DNA from: Bradyrhizobium rifense
GTDB taxonomy: Bacteria; Pseudomonadota; Alphaproteobacteria; Rhizobiales; Xanthobacteraceae
Direction of reading: 5' to 3'
NCBI RefSeq assembly: GCF_008123425.1
Contig: NZ_VSSS01000042.1
Span: 1 to 63,333, forward strand
DNA: 63,333 nt
Below are positions 15,370-23,873 of the stretch, piece after piece (position 1 is the stretch's first letter; every line of letters starts with the position of its first letter). The notes beneath the pieces are model-generated. The model was not told where the DNA came from. It made no database searches and saw only the letters and a program-made list of their open reading frames with translations. Made by a program: the position numbers and the translations under genes.

Positions 15370-15906
15370 ATGCGCCGTTTGATGCTGCTGCGTCACGCCA
15401 AGACCGAGACCGACGCGCCGAACGGCCGTGACCAGGACCGCCGGCTCGACGACCGCGGCCAGAAGGATGCCGCCGAGATGGGCGACTGGATCGCCGCCCA
15501 TCGCCCCGTCCCCGAGATGGTGCTGGTGTCGCACGCCGTCCGCGCCCGGCAGACCTGGGAGATCGCCTGGCAGGCGATGAAGGACCGCGTCGCAGCGCCG
15601 CAGGTCGAGATCCTGCCGGAACTCTACGGCGCCGATCCCGCGCAGATCCTCGAAACCATTCGCACTGCAACCGTCCCGGCCAATCCCAAGCAATTGCTGC
15701 TGGTCGGGCACAATCCGGGCATGCACGAGGCCGGCCTGATGCTGATGGGCGGCGGCGATCCGGCCGGCGCCAAGGCGCTTGCCAACAATCTACCCACGGC
15801 GGGGCTTGCGGTCCTCGACTTTGACGTCAAGGATTGGGGTGACGTGGCCTACCGCCGCGGCAAACTGGTGCTGTTCGTCAGCCCCAAATTGCTTCGACTG
15901 GGGTGA
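15370..15906 (+). CDS. SixA-like phosphohistidine phosphatase
   Basis: Histidine phosphatase superfamily, 178 residues. MRRLMLLRHAKTE carries the RHA motif with the catalytic His; VSHAVRARQTWE and LLLVGHNPGM provide the second Arg and second His of the pocket. The length matches SixA, which removes phosphate from Hpt-type histidines in phosphorelays. An upstream start at 15349 is possible; 15370 is preferred because family members begin at this Met. No phosphorelay gene is adjacent; the closest Hpt protein in the window is over 30 kb away. Confidence 0.82.
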   Translation: MRRLMLLRHAKTETDAPNGRDQDRRLDDRGQKDAAEMGDWIAAHRPVPEMVLVSHAVRARQTWEIAWQAMKDRVAAPQVEILPELYGADPAQILETIRTATVPANPKQLLLVGHNPGMHEAGLMLMGGGDPAGAKALANNLPTAGLAVLDFDVKDWGDVAYRRGKLVLFVSPKLLRLG

Positions 15907-15962
15907 GACGCGCGGGCGCCGTCTCGACCGGTTGATGCAGCTTGGTCACTAGGGAGGCGCAG

Positions 15963-16388
15963 ATGTACAAGTCCATTCTCGTGCCCATCGACCTCGCCGA
16001 CACCGATCTGGCAAAGCCAGCGATCGCGACCGCGACAACGCTGTCGCAGAACTGGAGCGGATCGGTCCGGCTGCTCAACGTACTGCCGATGACGCCGGTG
16101 ATGCTCGCCGAATACGTCCCGGCCGACTTCGACGAACAGCAGCGCCAGACCTCGGAAGAGGCGCTCGCCATCGTCGCGCGCGAATCCGGGATCGAGGCCT
16201 CCCACATTTCGAGCGTGGTGCGCCAGGGCGGCATCTATCACGAGATCCTGGAGGAAGCCGCGCACATGAAGGCCGATCTGATCGTCATGACCTCGCACAG
16301 GCCTGCGATGCGCACCTATTTCCTCGGCTCGAACGCCGGGCATGTAGTGCGCTATGCGAAGTGCTCGGTGCTGGTGGTGAGGCACTGA
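15963..16388 (+). CDS. Universal stress protein (UspA family)
   Basis: 141 residues, a single Usp domain. MYKSILVPIDLADTD is the first strand with the conserved Asp; IVMTSHRPAMRTYFLGSNAG followed by VVRYAKCSVLVVR is the nucleotide-binding tail (G-x2-G pattern then SVLVV), so it probably binds ATP. Cytoplasmic; the exact role in stress is not predictable. Start at 15963 chosen for the strong AGGGAGG upstream. Followed at once by a dispersed palindrome and a terminator. Confidence 0.9.
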   Translation: MYKSILVPIDLADTDLAKPAIATATTLSQNWSGSVRLLNVLPMTPVMLAEYVPADFDEQQRQTSEEALAIVARESGIEASHISSVVRQGGIYHEILEEAAHMKADLIVMTSHRPAMRTYFLGSNAGHVVRYAKCSVLVVRH

Positions 16389-16435
16389 GCATGATCCGGA
16401 AAAGTGCGCAGCGGTTTTCCGAAAAGATCATGCTC
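16387..16435. repeat. Short dispersed palindromic repeat
   Basis: GAGCATGATCCGGAAAAG at one end and its near inverted form CTTTTCGG-type arm ending GATCATGCTC at the other, overlapping the stop of the usp gene. I recognise this as a common intergenic palindrome of Bradyrhizobium-type genomes. Copy number elsewhere cannot be checked here. Confidence 0.65.
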
Positions 16436-16446
16436 GAACAACAACC

Positions 16447-16472
16447 AAAAGCGCGATGCTCATCGCGCTTTT
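16447..16472 (+). terminator. Rho-independent terminator after the usp gene
   Basis: AAAAGCGCGAT, loop GCTC, ATCGCGCTTTT: an 11-bp perfect stem ending in four T residues, symmetrical enough to work on both strands. Confidence 0.82.
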
Positions 16473-16489
16473 GAGCTCGGAGCAATGTC

Positions 16490-16951
16490 GTGAAGCAATG
16501 GTGGCGGAGATGGACCTACGAGGTCCCGCTCGCAATCGGCGATGCGCTGTGGGAGGCGCTGGTCGTGCAGCTGGCCGCCCTGCTGGACAGGCTGACGGTG
16601 CGGAAGGTCATCGCCTTCATCCCCGTCGTCATCCTCATAGGCGCCTATTATCACAGCATCCCGATTCCGCCGGAGCTGATGCTGATCGGCGATTTCCTCG
16701 CCTATATCGACATCTTCTCGGTGCTGTTCCTGGTCGGCGTGCTCAGTCGTTTCACGACGATCCTGTTCGTCGTGAAACAGGCGGCGGCGCGCATCGCATC
16801 GCTCGCAGGCCACGTCGTCGCGCAGTTGCAGCGCCTCGATGCCCGGCATCGGCGTAAGCGTAGCGCTCCGACGAGGCCTCGCCGCAAGCCCGGCCAGCCC
16901 GAGGACGATCGAGCTTATGGCGACGTGTGGGGCCAGGTCGCCTTCGCCTGA
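16490..16951 (+). CDS. Small membrane protein of unknown function
   Basis: 153 residues. Two likely membrane segments: VIAFIPVVILIGAYYHSI near 40-57 and IGDFLAYIDIFSVLFLVGVL near 67-86. The C-terminal third is basic (RRKRSAPTRPRRKPG) and probably cytoplasmic. I recognise no family. The end may be unreliable because the last residues run up to a palindromic repeat; the conserved part may end earlier. No operon partner. Confidence 0.55.
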   Translation: MKQWWRRWTYEVPLAIGDALWEALVVQLAALLDRLTVRKVIAFIPVVILIGAYYHSIPIPPELMLIGDFLAYIDIFSVLFLVGVLSRFTTILFVVKQAAARIASLAGHVVAQLQRLDARHRRKRSAPTRPRRKPGQPEDDRAYGDVWGQVAFA

Positions 16952-16966
16952 TCTATCGACACGCCC

Positions 16967-17053
16967 GTAGCCCGGATGGAGCGCAGCGCAATCCGGGGCC
17001 GCTGTGTTCGCTTGGATGGATTCCCGGATTGCGCTTCGCTCCATCCGGGCTAC
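16967..17053. repeat. Palindromic repeat element (GTAGCCCGGATGGAGCG type)
   Basis: Large inverted repeat: GTAGCCCGGATGGAGCGCAG at the left and its inverted form ending CTCCATCCGGGCTAC at the right, with inner arms GCAATCCGGG/CCCGGATTGC. A long hairpin of the REP kind that I associate with Bradyrhizobiaceae intergenic regions. Confidence 0.75.
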
Positions 17054-17701
17054 GAGACCTTGCGTTGCTCGACGGGCAAAACACGCCAGGTGTGGGGCAA
17101 TCCGCGCCGTCAAAAATATTCCACTTTACCGAAATTCGGAAACGGCGTATGTGTCGTCCCACTCCGGCCCGAGGAAGAGGGGCGTATCGCGATCGTCACG
17201 AACGCGGACCGGGCGGCGGTGGACGCGGGTCACGTCGGCGCGAGGAGTTTTGCAGGGCGGGCAGCCGTGAGCAAAAACGTCGCGCATACGACCGGTGTGA
17301 CTGCGTACGGCGAAATCGTGTGGTCCTGGCGCCCGGGGTCTGTGCGTCAAGGCTCGTGGTGATGCGTGTGGCTCAACCGGGCCCTCACATCAGTCATCTG
17401 CGAGACGACGGGGGCAATAGTGCATCGCTCCCCGGGGAGAGCGCGACATAAGCCGTAAACCCACTGCGCAGGGAAGGCCGGATGTCTCGGCTTCACCTGT
17501 ATGCCGCTGTGCAGCTTCTCGTAGCGCAACCATCGCACAGTGGACCGCGGGTGCCAGCCGGCACCCGGTCTTCCCTGCGCCCTCTTTCAATTGAGGGCAA
17601 GGCGACCAAGCAAAGCTCGGGCGAGATAAGCCGCGAGAGGGCGAAGGTGTGTCTGTGATTGAGATGTGGACCGAAGGAGCGACGCTACCACCCACACACT
17701 C
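17054..17701. repeat. Gene-poor stretch, probably dispersed repeat
   Basis: About 650 bases with no convincing gene. Short open frames lack ribosome sites and family features. The minus-strand frame at 17390-17776 encodes the string KEGAGKTGCRL, which I recall as a recurring spurious translation in Bradyrhizobium and Rhodopseudomonas, suggesting a multicopy noncoding element. It contains a short palindrome near CGGGTGCCAGCCGGCACCCG. Confidence 0.45.
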
Positions 17702-17781
17702 CGTCATTACGAGCGCAGCGAAGCAATCCAGACTACCGCCGTAGAAAGACTCTGGATTGCTTCGCTGCGCCCGCAATGACG
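17702..17781. repeat. Palindromic repeat (CGTCATTACGAGCGCAGCGAAG type)
   Basis: Inverted repeat of about 80 bases: the left arm has GCGCAGCGAAGCAATCCAGA and the right arm TCTGGATTGCTTCGCTGCGC, ending GCAATGACG. The same family occurs near 55652, where an insertion sequence has split it. Confidence 0.82.
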
Positions 17782-17842
17782 CTGAGGAAACATTTGCGCA
17801 TATCGGGAGCCCGGCCTTGCGGAACGTCCCGACAGAGAAAGC

Positions 17843-18079
17843 TCACAGATACCGTGTCAGCTCGGTCTTGAACTGCCCGTACACCGCATCCTCGATCTGG
17901 CTGCGGTTGATCCCGATGTCGCGCAGGGCGCGGTCGTCGAGCTCGTTCAGCGTCTTGACAGCGGAGCGGCGCTCCAGGCGGTCGAACAGCACATAGGCGG
18001 CGGTGACGAGCTTGCCAAAAAATCCGCTCGACGAGGATGGGCGTAAACTCCGCCCGGCAGTTTGCGAGATCGTGGTCAT
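17843..18079 (-). CDS. DUF1127 (YjiS-like) small protein
   Basis: 78 residues starting MTTISQTAGRSLRPSSSSG. The C-terminal half has the DUF1127 signature (LNELDDRALRDIGINRSQIE), a small helical domain; some small alphaproteobacterial members influence carbon, phosphate or stress responses, but the role here is unknown. Start at 18079 has GGAGAAG upstream; a frame extension to 18151 lacks support. Divergent from the MocR-type regulator, 186 bases away. Confidence 0.85.
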   Translation of the reverse strand: MTTISQTAGRSLRPSSSSGFFGKLVTAAYVLFDRLERRSAVKTLNELDDRALRDIGINRSQIEDAVYGQFKTELTRYL

Positions 18080-18227
18080 GTTTCTTCTCCGGCCGATTGT
18101 CCCGCGCGACGAAGCAGGTGCCGTTGGCGCAAACGCTGGAAGCCTCTGCACCTCATTTGCCGTCGGATTGCTCTCGCTTTCCTCGGCTCAATCGCGGGCC
18201 TTGATGGAACTTAAATGCTCCAGTACA

Positions 18228-18264
18228 TTGCTCGGAGCAAGGAAAACATTGCTCTCGGTGCAAT
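18228..18264. promoter_or_regulatory. Two palindromes at the start of the MocR-type gene
   Basis: TTGCTCGGAGCAA (18228-18240, perfect TTGCTC-G-GAGCAA) and ATTGCTCTCGGTGCAAT (18248-18264) share the ATTGC/GCAAT core, are about 20 bases apart and end 1 base before the ATG. The spacing of two helical turns suggests cooperative binding; autoregulation by the MocR-type protein is the simplest reading. Confidence 0.55.
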
Positions 18265-18265
18265 A

Positions 18266-19609
18266 ATGTCCAAGTTCGAGTACGTGAAGCTTGCGGATGC
18301 CATTGCCGCAGATATCTCTAACGGCACGTTAAGGGCCGGCGACCGGCTGCCGCCGCAGCGCAATTTTGCCTATGACCGTGGCATTGCGGTTTCGACCGCG
18401 AGTCGGGTTTATACGGAGCTGTTGCGCCGCGGGCTCGTGGTCGGCGAGGTCGGGCGCGGCACCTTCATCTCCGGCGACATCAGACGCGAGGTCGAGACCC
18501 TCACCGAACCGCGCGATGCGCGCATCGATTTCGAGGTCAACTATCCGTTATTGCCGCAGCAATGGGCAATGATCGCCAAGAGCCTCGCCGGGCTCGAGCG
18601 CGTCGATGCGCTGGAAGCCGTACTCCGCTCGTCGACCAGCACCGGCACCAAGAGCGCACGCAATGCGGCCGCCGCCTATCTCGCGCGGAAGGATTTTGCG
18701 CCTCAGGCCGAGCAGATCCTCTTCACCGCCAACGGCAAGCAATCGCTCGCGGCCGCGCTCGCCGCGCTCGTCCCGACCGGCGGCCGCTGCGGCGTCGAGG
18801 CGCTCACCTACCCCTACGTCAAGAGCATCGCCGCGCGGCTCGGCATCACACTGGTGCCGATCCCGATGGACGAATATGGCGCACGGCCCGACGCGATCCA
18901 GAAGGCGCATCGAGAAGCGCATCTATCGGCGCTGTATCTCCAGCCGATCATCCAGAATCCGCTCGGTGTCACCATGAACGCGACGCGGCGCGCCGACATT
19001 ATGCGTGTTGCCGAGAAGCTCGACCTCACCATCATCGAGGATGCCGTGTACGGCTTCCTCGCCGACGACACGCCGCTGGCGGCGCTCGGGCCGGACCGCT
19101 GCATCGTGCTCGACAGCCTCTCAAAGAAAGTCGCGCCGGGTCTTGCGCTCGGCATCCTCGTCGCGCCCCCTCATCTGCGCGAGAGCGTGATGAGCGCGGT
19201 CCGCACCGGCGGCTGGATCGCCTCAGGCCATGCGCTCGCGTCCGGTCAGCGATTGATGGCCGACGGCACCGTCGCCGAGCTGACTCGGCTCAAGCGCATC
19301 GACGCCGCGCGCCGCCAGCAGACCGCGGCACGACTGCTCGCCGGCTACCAGCTCTCGGCGGATCCGCGTTCCTATCATCTCTGGCTGACATTGCCGCCGC
19401 ACTGGCGCTCGCAGACATTCGTTGCCGCAGCGGCCCGGCGCGGCATCGCGCTGACGCCGTCTTCGACATTCGCAGTCGCGCATGGCCATGCCCCGAACGC
19501 AGTACGACTGGCACTCGCCCCGCCCTCGTTCGAGCAACTTGATTCCGGCCTGCGCACGATCGTCTCGCTGCTCGGCACCAAGGAGGAAGATTTCGACTCG
19601 ACGGAGTAA
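18266..19609 (+). CDS. MocR-type regulator (GntR HTH plus aminotransferase-like domain)
   Basis: 447 residues starting MSKFEYVKLADAIAADISNG. The N-terminal 70 residues are a GntR winged helix (RAGDRLPPQRNFAYDRGIAVSTASRVYTELLRRGLV). The rest is a fold-type I aminotransferase domain: YLQPIIQNPLGVTM carries the Asn, TIIEDAVYGFL the Asp and Tyr, and LDSLSKKVAPGLALG the PLP lysine in SLSKK. In this family the domain senses a PLP-derived ligand rather than catalysing turnover. Start chosen because GntR domains begin here; the ORF is open to 18215. The regulated gene is probably itself and possibly divergent DUF1127. Ends 5 bases before the convergent YdcF-like gene. Confidence 0.87.
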   Translation: MSKFEYVKLADAIAADISNGTLRAGDRLPPQRNFAYDRGIAVSTASRVYTELLRRGLVVGEVGRGTFISGDIRREVETLTEPRDARIDFEVNYPLLPQQWAMIAKSLAGLERVDALEAVLRSSTSTGTKSARNAAAAYLARKDFAPQAEQILFTANGKQSLAAALAALVPTGGRCGVEALTYPYVKSIAARLGITLVPIPMDEYGARPDAIQKAHREAHLSALYLQPIIQNPLGVTMNATRRADIMRVAEKLDLTIIEDAVYGFLADDTPLAALGPDRCIVLDSLSKKVAPGLALGILVAPPHLRESVMSAVRTGGWIASGHALASGQRLMADGTVAELTRLKRIDAARRQQTAARLLAGYQLSADPRSYHLWLTLPPHWRSQTFVAAAARRGIALTPSSTFAVAHGHAPNAVRLALAPPSFEQLDSGLRTIVSLLGTKEEDFDSTE

Positions 19610-19614
19610 CCCCC

Positions 19615-20214
19615 TCAGGGCTCCGGCCATTCAGCGATGAAGCCTTTCGCCTTGTACGGCGCGATCTTGTCCCATTCGTGCAGGACACGACGGCGAAATT
19701 CGGCGTCGGTATGCCAGAGCGTGCGTGGCGTCGCAAAACTGTCGACGGTGAGCAGCAGCTTCGTCACCTCGGGCCAGTGCCGGTGCAATGTCATCGGATA
19801 GCGCCGCGCAGTCCAGGTGTTGCCGAGGCAGATCACGCTCCGAATGTTGTGCAGTCCCAGCGCCGCATCGATGATCGGCAGCGAGAAGATCACGTTCTCG
19901 CCGGTGTTCATGGCGCGATGCTCCTCGAGGATCCGATCCGCCGGAATGCCTGCGTCGACCATCGCCGCCTTGATGATCATGCACTCGGATTGCTCCGAGC
20001 CGGGCGTTACGCCGCCGCTGACAATCGACCAGCGGAAAAAGCCCTCACGCCACAGCCGCGCGGCCGTCTCGGCGCGCAGCGCGACGTCCTCGCGGGTGCC
20101 GAACAGAAACAGCAAATCGGCCGGCTGGAGCGGCGTATCGATCAGATGGGTGCGATTGATCTCGGCGATCTCGTCCGCCGTCGGCAGGCGCGTGCTGCGA
20201 TTCCCGGCTGTCAT
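19615..20214 (-). CDS. YdcF-like (DUF218) protein
   Basis: 199 residues. LLFLFGTREDVALRAETAARL, FRWSIVSGGVTPGSEQSECM and EEHRAMNTGENVIFS match the DUF218/YdcF pattern (a Rossmann-like fold with a GG turn and conserved Glu/Asn residues). No membrane anchor, unlike ElyC/SanA, so it is closer to cytoplasmic YdcF, which binds S-adenosylmethionine in E. coli. The reaction is unknown. Convergent with the MocR-type gene. Confidence 0.75.
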   Translation of the reverse strand: MTAGNRSTRLPTADEIAEINRTHLIDTPLQPADLLFLFGTREDVALRAETAARLWREGFFRWSIVSGGVTPGSEQSECMIIKAAMVDAGIPADRILEEHRAMNTGENVIFSLPIIDAALGLHNIRSVICLGNTWTARRYPMTLHRHWPEVTKLLLTVDSFATPRTLWHTDAEFRRRVLHEWDKIAPYKAKGFIAEWPEP

Positions 20215-20279
20215 CGCGGCACGATGCGGGAGCGGCGCGCGGCTGCGAAGTCAATTTTGATTGCGGCCGATTGCAAGCG

Positions 20280-20867
20280 CTAGGGCAACAAGCCGGCCGG
20301 CAACTTGTCGAAACTGTAGCTGCGCGGCTGGTTGCGCCGGACGAAGCCGCCGACCTGCCAGGCAAACAGCGCGGCGAAGCCGAGGATGAACAGGACGCCG
20401 GCGAATTCGCCGATCATCAGCGCGCGGATCAACAACCCGGCCATCGCCACGGCCAGCACCGCGAGGAACGCCAGCACCGCCGCATAGGTCTTGCGACCGA
20501 GGCCGGCGGTCAGCTCGGCCTGGCTGCCGGCCCTCGCCATCCGCGCGTGCAGCTCGACGAGGAAATTGCGAAAGCCGCTGTCCTGCGGCGCCATCAACGC
20601 CGCGGTCTGCCAGCTCGTCGACAGGATCGCGATGCGACCGCCACTGGTTCGGCTGACATCGGCGCGAAAGCGGTGCTGCTGCATCGAGACCGGGCGGAAC
20701 GACAGCCGGATTGCACTGATCTCATCATAGCGCCAGACGCCCGAGCGGCCGGCGATGCGCCAGGACAATCCCTCGTCGGTCAGCTCGAAGCGATGCGCCG
20801 ATCCGATCAGCGAGGCCTTGTAGGCATAGCTCGTGACCGGGGCGCCTGGCCCGTCCGAAACCTGCAT
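20280..20867 (-). CDS. Membrane protein of unknown function
   Basis: 195 residues. The N-terminal 120 residues read like a PH-like beta domain (FELTDEGLSWRIAGRSGVWRYDEISAIRLSF), followed by two membrane segments near 127-147 (YAAVLAFLAVLAVAMAGLLI) and 152-172 (IGEFAGVLFILGFAALFAWQ). The pattern is like bacterial PH-domain membrane proteins, but I do not recognise a named family. Divergent from the next gene by 60 bases. Confidence 0.65.
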   Translation of the reverse strand: MQVSDGPGAPVTSYAYKASLIGSAHRFELTDEGLSWRIAGRSGVWRYDEISAIRLSFRPVSMQQHRFRADVSRTSGGRIAILSTSWQTAALMAPQDSGFRNFLVELHARMARAGSQAELTAGLGRKTYAAVLAFLAVLAVAMAGLLIRALMIGEFAGVLFILGFAALFAWQVGGFVRRNQPRSYSFDKLPAGLLP

Positions 20868-20927
20868 CTGTCAATCCCGTCCGCGATCCGCTTGCGCGAT
20901 CGCCCTGCCCCATCCTACAAGCGGGGC

Positions 20928-21362
20928 ATGGCTGAGACGACCTATTTTCCGCGCCGTCTGATTCTCGGGGCCGCCATGATCTCGGGCGTGCTGCTCGCGC
21001 TCGCGGTGCATATGCTTGGCGCGCGCTACGGGCTCGACCTCGGCGGCCTCTGGCGCTCGGACACGCATGAGTTCATGCCCACAGGTGCTGCGATCGCCTG
21101 GTGGCTGATTGCCACGGTTGGCTTTTCGGGCGGTTATTTCACGGCAGGCTTGATGCAGAGCGCCGTCGACGGCCAGATCCCGCACCGTATGCGGCAATTC
21201 CTGATCGCAGTCGGCGTGCTCTTGCTTGCAGGCGCAGGCCAGGCGGCTTCGGCGCCAAGCGCAGTCCCGACCATCTCCGGCGTGCTGGCAGCCCTTGCCG
21301 CTCTCTGCCTGGGCGCCGTGATGGCGTTTTGCGGCGCGCATTTCTCGCTGCGCCGCGGCTAA
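20928..21362 (+). CDS. Small four-helix membrane protein of unknown function
   Basis: 144 residues beginning MAETTYFPRRLILGAAMISG. Four hydrophobic stretches (near 10-30, 52-76, 90-108 and 115-136) suggest an integral inner-membrane protein. The reading frame is open much further upstream (to 20271), but that part is antisense to the divergent gene and has a basic, low-quality composition; the ATG at 20928 is preferred, though its ribosome site is weak. Unknown function. Ends 6 bases before a convergent gene. Confidence 0.6.
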   Translation: MAETTYFPRRLILGAAMISGVLLALAVHMLGARYGLDLGGLWRSDTHEFMPTGAAIAWWLIATVGFSGGYFTAGLMQSAVDGQIPHRMRQFLIAVGVLLLAGAGQAASAPSAVPTISGVLAALAALCLGAVMAFCGAHFSLRRG

Positions 21363-21368
21363 CCTGAT

Positions 21369-23768
21369 TTAAGCCGAAGCGCGCAGCCGCGGCCGCTCCA
21401 GCATCAAAGCCACATCGGATGCGGGCCTGGGCATGCTGAACAGATAGCCCTGTGCCTGGGTGCAGCCTTCACGCCTGAGCAGCTCGAGCTGCGCGTCGTT
21501 CTCGACACCCTCCGCCGTGGTGACGATGCCGAGGCTGCGGCCGAGGCCAGTCACGGCGCGGATGATCGCCACCGAATCCTCGCGCGTGGCGAGCTCGGAC
21601 ACGAACGAACGGTCGATCTTGATCTTGTCGAAGGGGAAGCTGCGCAAGTAGCTCAGCGAGGAATAGCCGGTGCCGAAATCGTCGAGCGAGATCCGCACGC
21701 CCATGGCGCGCAGATCGTGCAGCGTGGTCAGCGTCGCCTCGCTGTTCTGAAGCAGCACGGATTCCGTGATCTCGAGCTCGAGCCGGCGCGCCGCGAGCCC
21801 TGATTTCTCCAGCGCCTCGGTCACGGATGCGATCAGGTTCGGATTCTTGAACTGCACCGGCGACAAATTAACGGCGACGCCGATGTCATCGGGCCAGGTC
21901 GCAGCATCCGCGCAGGCACTCTGCAGCACGAGCTCACCGAGCTGAATAATGAGGCCGGTCTCCTCGGCGAGCGGAATGAAGTTGAGAGGCGAGATCAGGC
22001 CGCGCTGCGGATGGTTCCAGCGCAGCAGCGCCTCGAAGGCGACCACGCGATCGCTCGCGACGTCGCGGATAGGCTGGTAATACGGCTGGAATTCGTCGCG
22101 CTGGAGAGCCGCCCGCATATCCATTTCCAGCAAGCGCCGCGCCTGCGCGCGCGCGTCCATGCCGGTCTCGAAGAAGCGATAGGTGCCGCGGCCGTCGGCC
22201 TTGGCGCGGTACAGCGCGAGGTCGGCATTTTTCAGCAGCTCGTCGGGATTGCTGCCGTCCTGCGGCGACAGCGAGATGCCGATCGAGACGCCGATCACGA
22301 TCTGATGGTCGTCGATCTCATAAGGCGCGGAGATCCCCTCGACGAGACGGCCGGCGAGCGCTCGTGCGGCAGCCTCCTCGGAGCGGCCGATCTGGACCAC
22401 GGCGAACTCGTCGCCGCCGAGGCGGGCCACGGTGTCTTGCTCGCCGACGGTGGCCTTGAGCCTGCGGCCGACTTCCTTCAGCAGCGCATCGCCAATGGGA
22501 TGGCCGAGCGAGTCGTTGATATCCTTGAAATGGTCGAGGTCGAGGCAGAGCACCGCGAGCTGGTCGTTCGCGCCCGCCCGGCGCAGCCCCTGTTCGAGCT
22601 GCTCGTGAAACAGCACGCGGTTCGGCAGATTGGTCAGCGCATCATGGCGCGCCATGTGCGAGATCTTGGCCTGCGCCTCCAGCCATTCGGTGATGTCCTC
22701 GAAGGTGGCGACCCAGCCGCCGCCCTGCATCGGCTGATTGACGACGCGGATCGAGCGATCAAACCGGGTCACGACCTGGCTGGTCGTGCGGCCCTCGCGC
22801 GCGTCGGCGACGAGGCGCGCGAAGAATTCGCCTGCATCGCCCTGCCACCGGCCCTTGGCCTGCTCTTCCCGCAGCACGTCGACGAGCAGTCGGCCTGTGA
22901 GCGGAATGTCGGTGCGGCCGAGCATCGCGGCGTAGCGCTCGTTGAAGAGCTGGATCTTGCCGTCCGCATCGAACATGCACAGCCCTTGCGACATGTTCTG
23001 GAGCGCGGTGTCGAGCACGACCTGCTGGCGGCCCAATGCTCCCTTGGCGCGGCGGTCGAGCAGCGCCGAGACCAGCGCGATCGCGATGATCGCGACCGCG
23101 GCACTGGCGGTGAGGAAGGACATCGAGGCCGGCGGGATCGACAGCCCGCTGATCGCGAGCGTCGGGTCGGGCGTCAGCAGCACCGCGCCCATCGCGGTGA
23201 AATGATGCGCGACGATGGCGAGCGTCAGCAGGCCGGTCGCAGCCAGCGCATGGGAGCGGTCGTCGCGTCGCGCCGCGACGAACAGCGCGAGCGCCGCAAA
23301 GACAATGCCGAACAGGACAGAGGCGATGACCGTGCCTTCGACCCAGCTCACGCGCGCGGGAATCTCCAGTGCCGCCATGCCGGTGTAATGCATCGCCGCG
23401 ACGCCGCCGCCGACGATGGCACCGCCAAGGACAACCCACAGCGTCCGCAAGGACGATACCGCGATGCTCAATCCGACGAAAGTGATGGAGATCGCGAAGA
23501 TCAACGACAGGATCGTCACCGGAATGTTGTAGGCACCACCGTTGCCCGGCCCGTAAGCCAGCATCGCGATGAAGTGCGTCGCCCAGATGCCGCAGCCGCT
23601 GACGACGGCATCCAGCGAGATCCAGACCAGCCGCCCCGGTCCTTGCGTCGCACGCGCCCGGTGAAACAGGCTGATTGCCGCCGCGCTGGCGAGCAGGCAC
23701 ACCGCCCCGCCGAGTGCGACCAGACGCCAATCATGCTGGTCCGTGAGACAAAACAGAACTTGATACAT
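21369..23768 (-). CDS. MHYT-PAS-GGDEF-EAL cyclic-di-GMP enzyme
   Basis: 799 residues. The N-terminal 240 residues are seven-helix MHYT sensor: WATHFIAMLAY, AAMHYTGMAAL and AHHFTAMGAV are the three HxxxM/MHYT motifs proposed to bind copper and sense a diatomic gas. A PAS-like segment (MFDADGKIQLFNERYAAMLG) follows, then GGDEF (RLGGDEFAVVQIGRS, active GGDEF) and EAL (VVAFEALLRWNHP; later NLSPVQF, DDFGTGYSSLSYL, KIDRSFV). Both catalytic motifs look intact, so it can in principle make and break cyclic-di-GMP. It stands alone. MHYT-EAL proteins commonly affect motility and biofilm, which fits but is not proof. Confidence 0.93.
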   Translation of the reverse strand: MYQVLFCLTDQHDWRLVALGGAVCLLASAAAISLFHRARATQGPGRLVWISLDAVVSGCGIWATHFIAMLAYGPGNGGAYNIPVTILSLIFAISITFVGLSIAVSSLRTLWVVLGGAIVGGGVAAMHYTGMAALEIPARVSWVEGTVIASVLFGIVFAALALFVAARRDDRSHALAATGLLTLAIVAHHFTAMGAVLLTPDPTLAISGLSIPPASMSFLTASAAVAIIAIALVSALLDRRAKGALGRQQVVLDTALQNMSQGLCMFDADGKIQLFNERYAAMLGRTDIPLTGRLLVDVLREEQAKGRWQGDAGEFFARLVADAREGRTTSQVVTRFDRSIRVVNQPMQGGGWVATFEDITEWLEAQAKISHMARHDALTNLPNRVLFHEQLEQGLRRAGANDQLAVLCLDLDHFKDINDSLGHPIGDALLKEVGRRLKATVGEQDTVARLGGDEFAVVQIGRSEEAAARALAGRLVEGISAPYEIDDHQIVIGVSIGISLSPQDGSNPDELLKNADLALYRAKADGRGTYRFFETGMDARAQARRLLEMDMRAALQRDEFQPYYQPIRDVASDRVVAFEALLRWNHPQRGLISPLNFIPLAEETGLIIQLGELVLQSACADAATWPDDIGVAVNLSPVQFKNPNLIASVTEALEKSGLAARRLELEITESVLLQNSEATLTTLHDLRAMGVRISLDDFGTGYSSLSYLRSFPFDKIKIDRSFVSELATREDSVAIIRAVTGLGRSLGIVTTAEGVENDAQLELLRREGCTQAQGYLFSMPRPASDVALMLERPRLRASA

Positions 23769-23873
23769 TGCCGGCCCCTATTCCATCCCGCACTAGAGCC
23801 GGCAGAGGTGGACAGTCGGTAACCGGCTATTCGCCCGTTTCGGGAATGGTGAACAGAGAATGTGTGCGGTTGC

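Noticed and set aside
17390..17776. 128-codon minus-strand frame in the repeat region
   Set aside because: Runs through a palindrome and reads like a recurrent spurious ORF of bradyrhizobia; no ribosome site.
22011..23822. Plus-strand 603-codon frame opposite the GGDEF-EAL gene
   Set aside because: Low-complexity antisense translation; the real gene shows all catalytic motifs.
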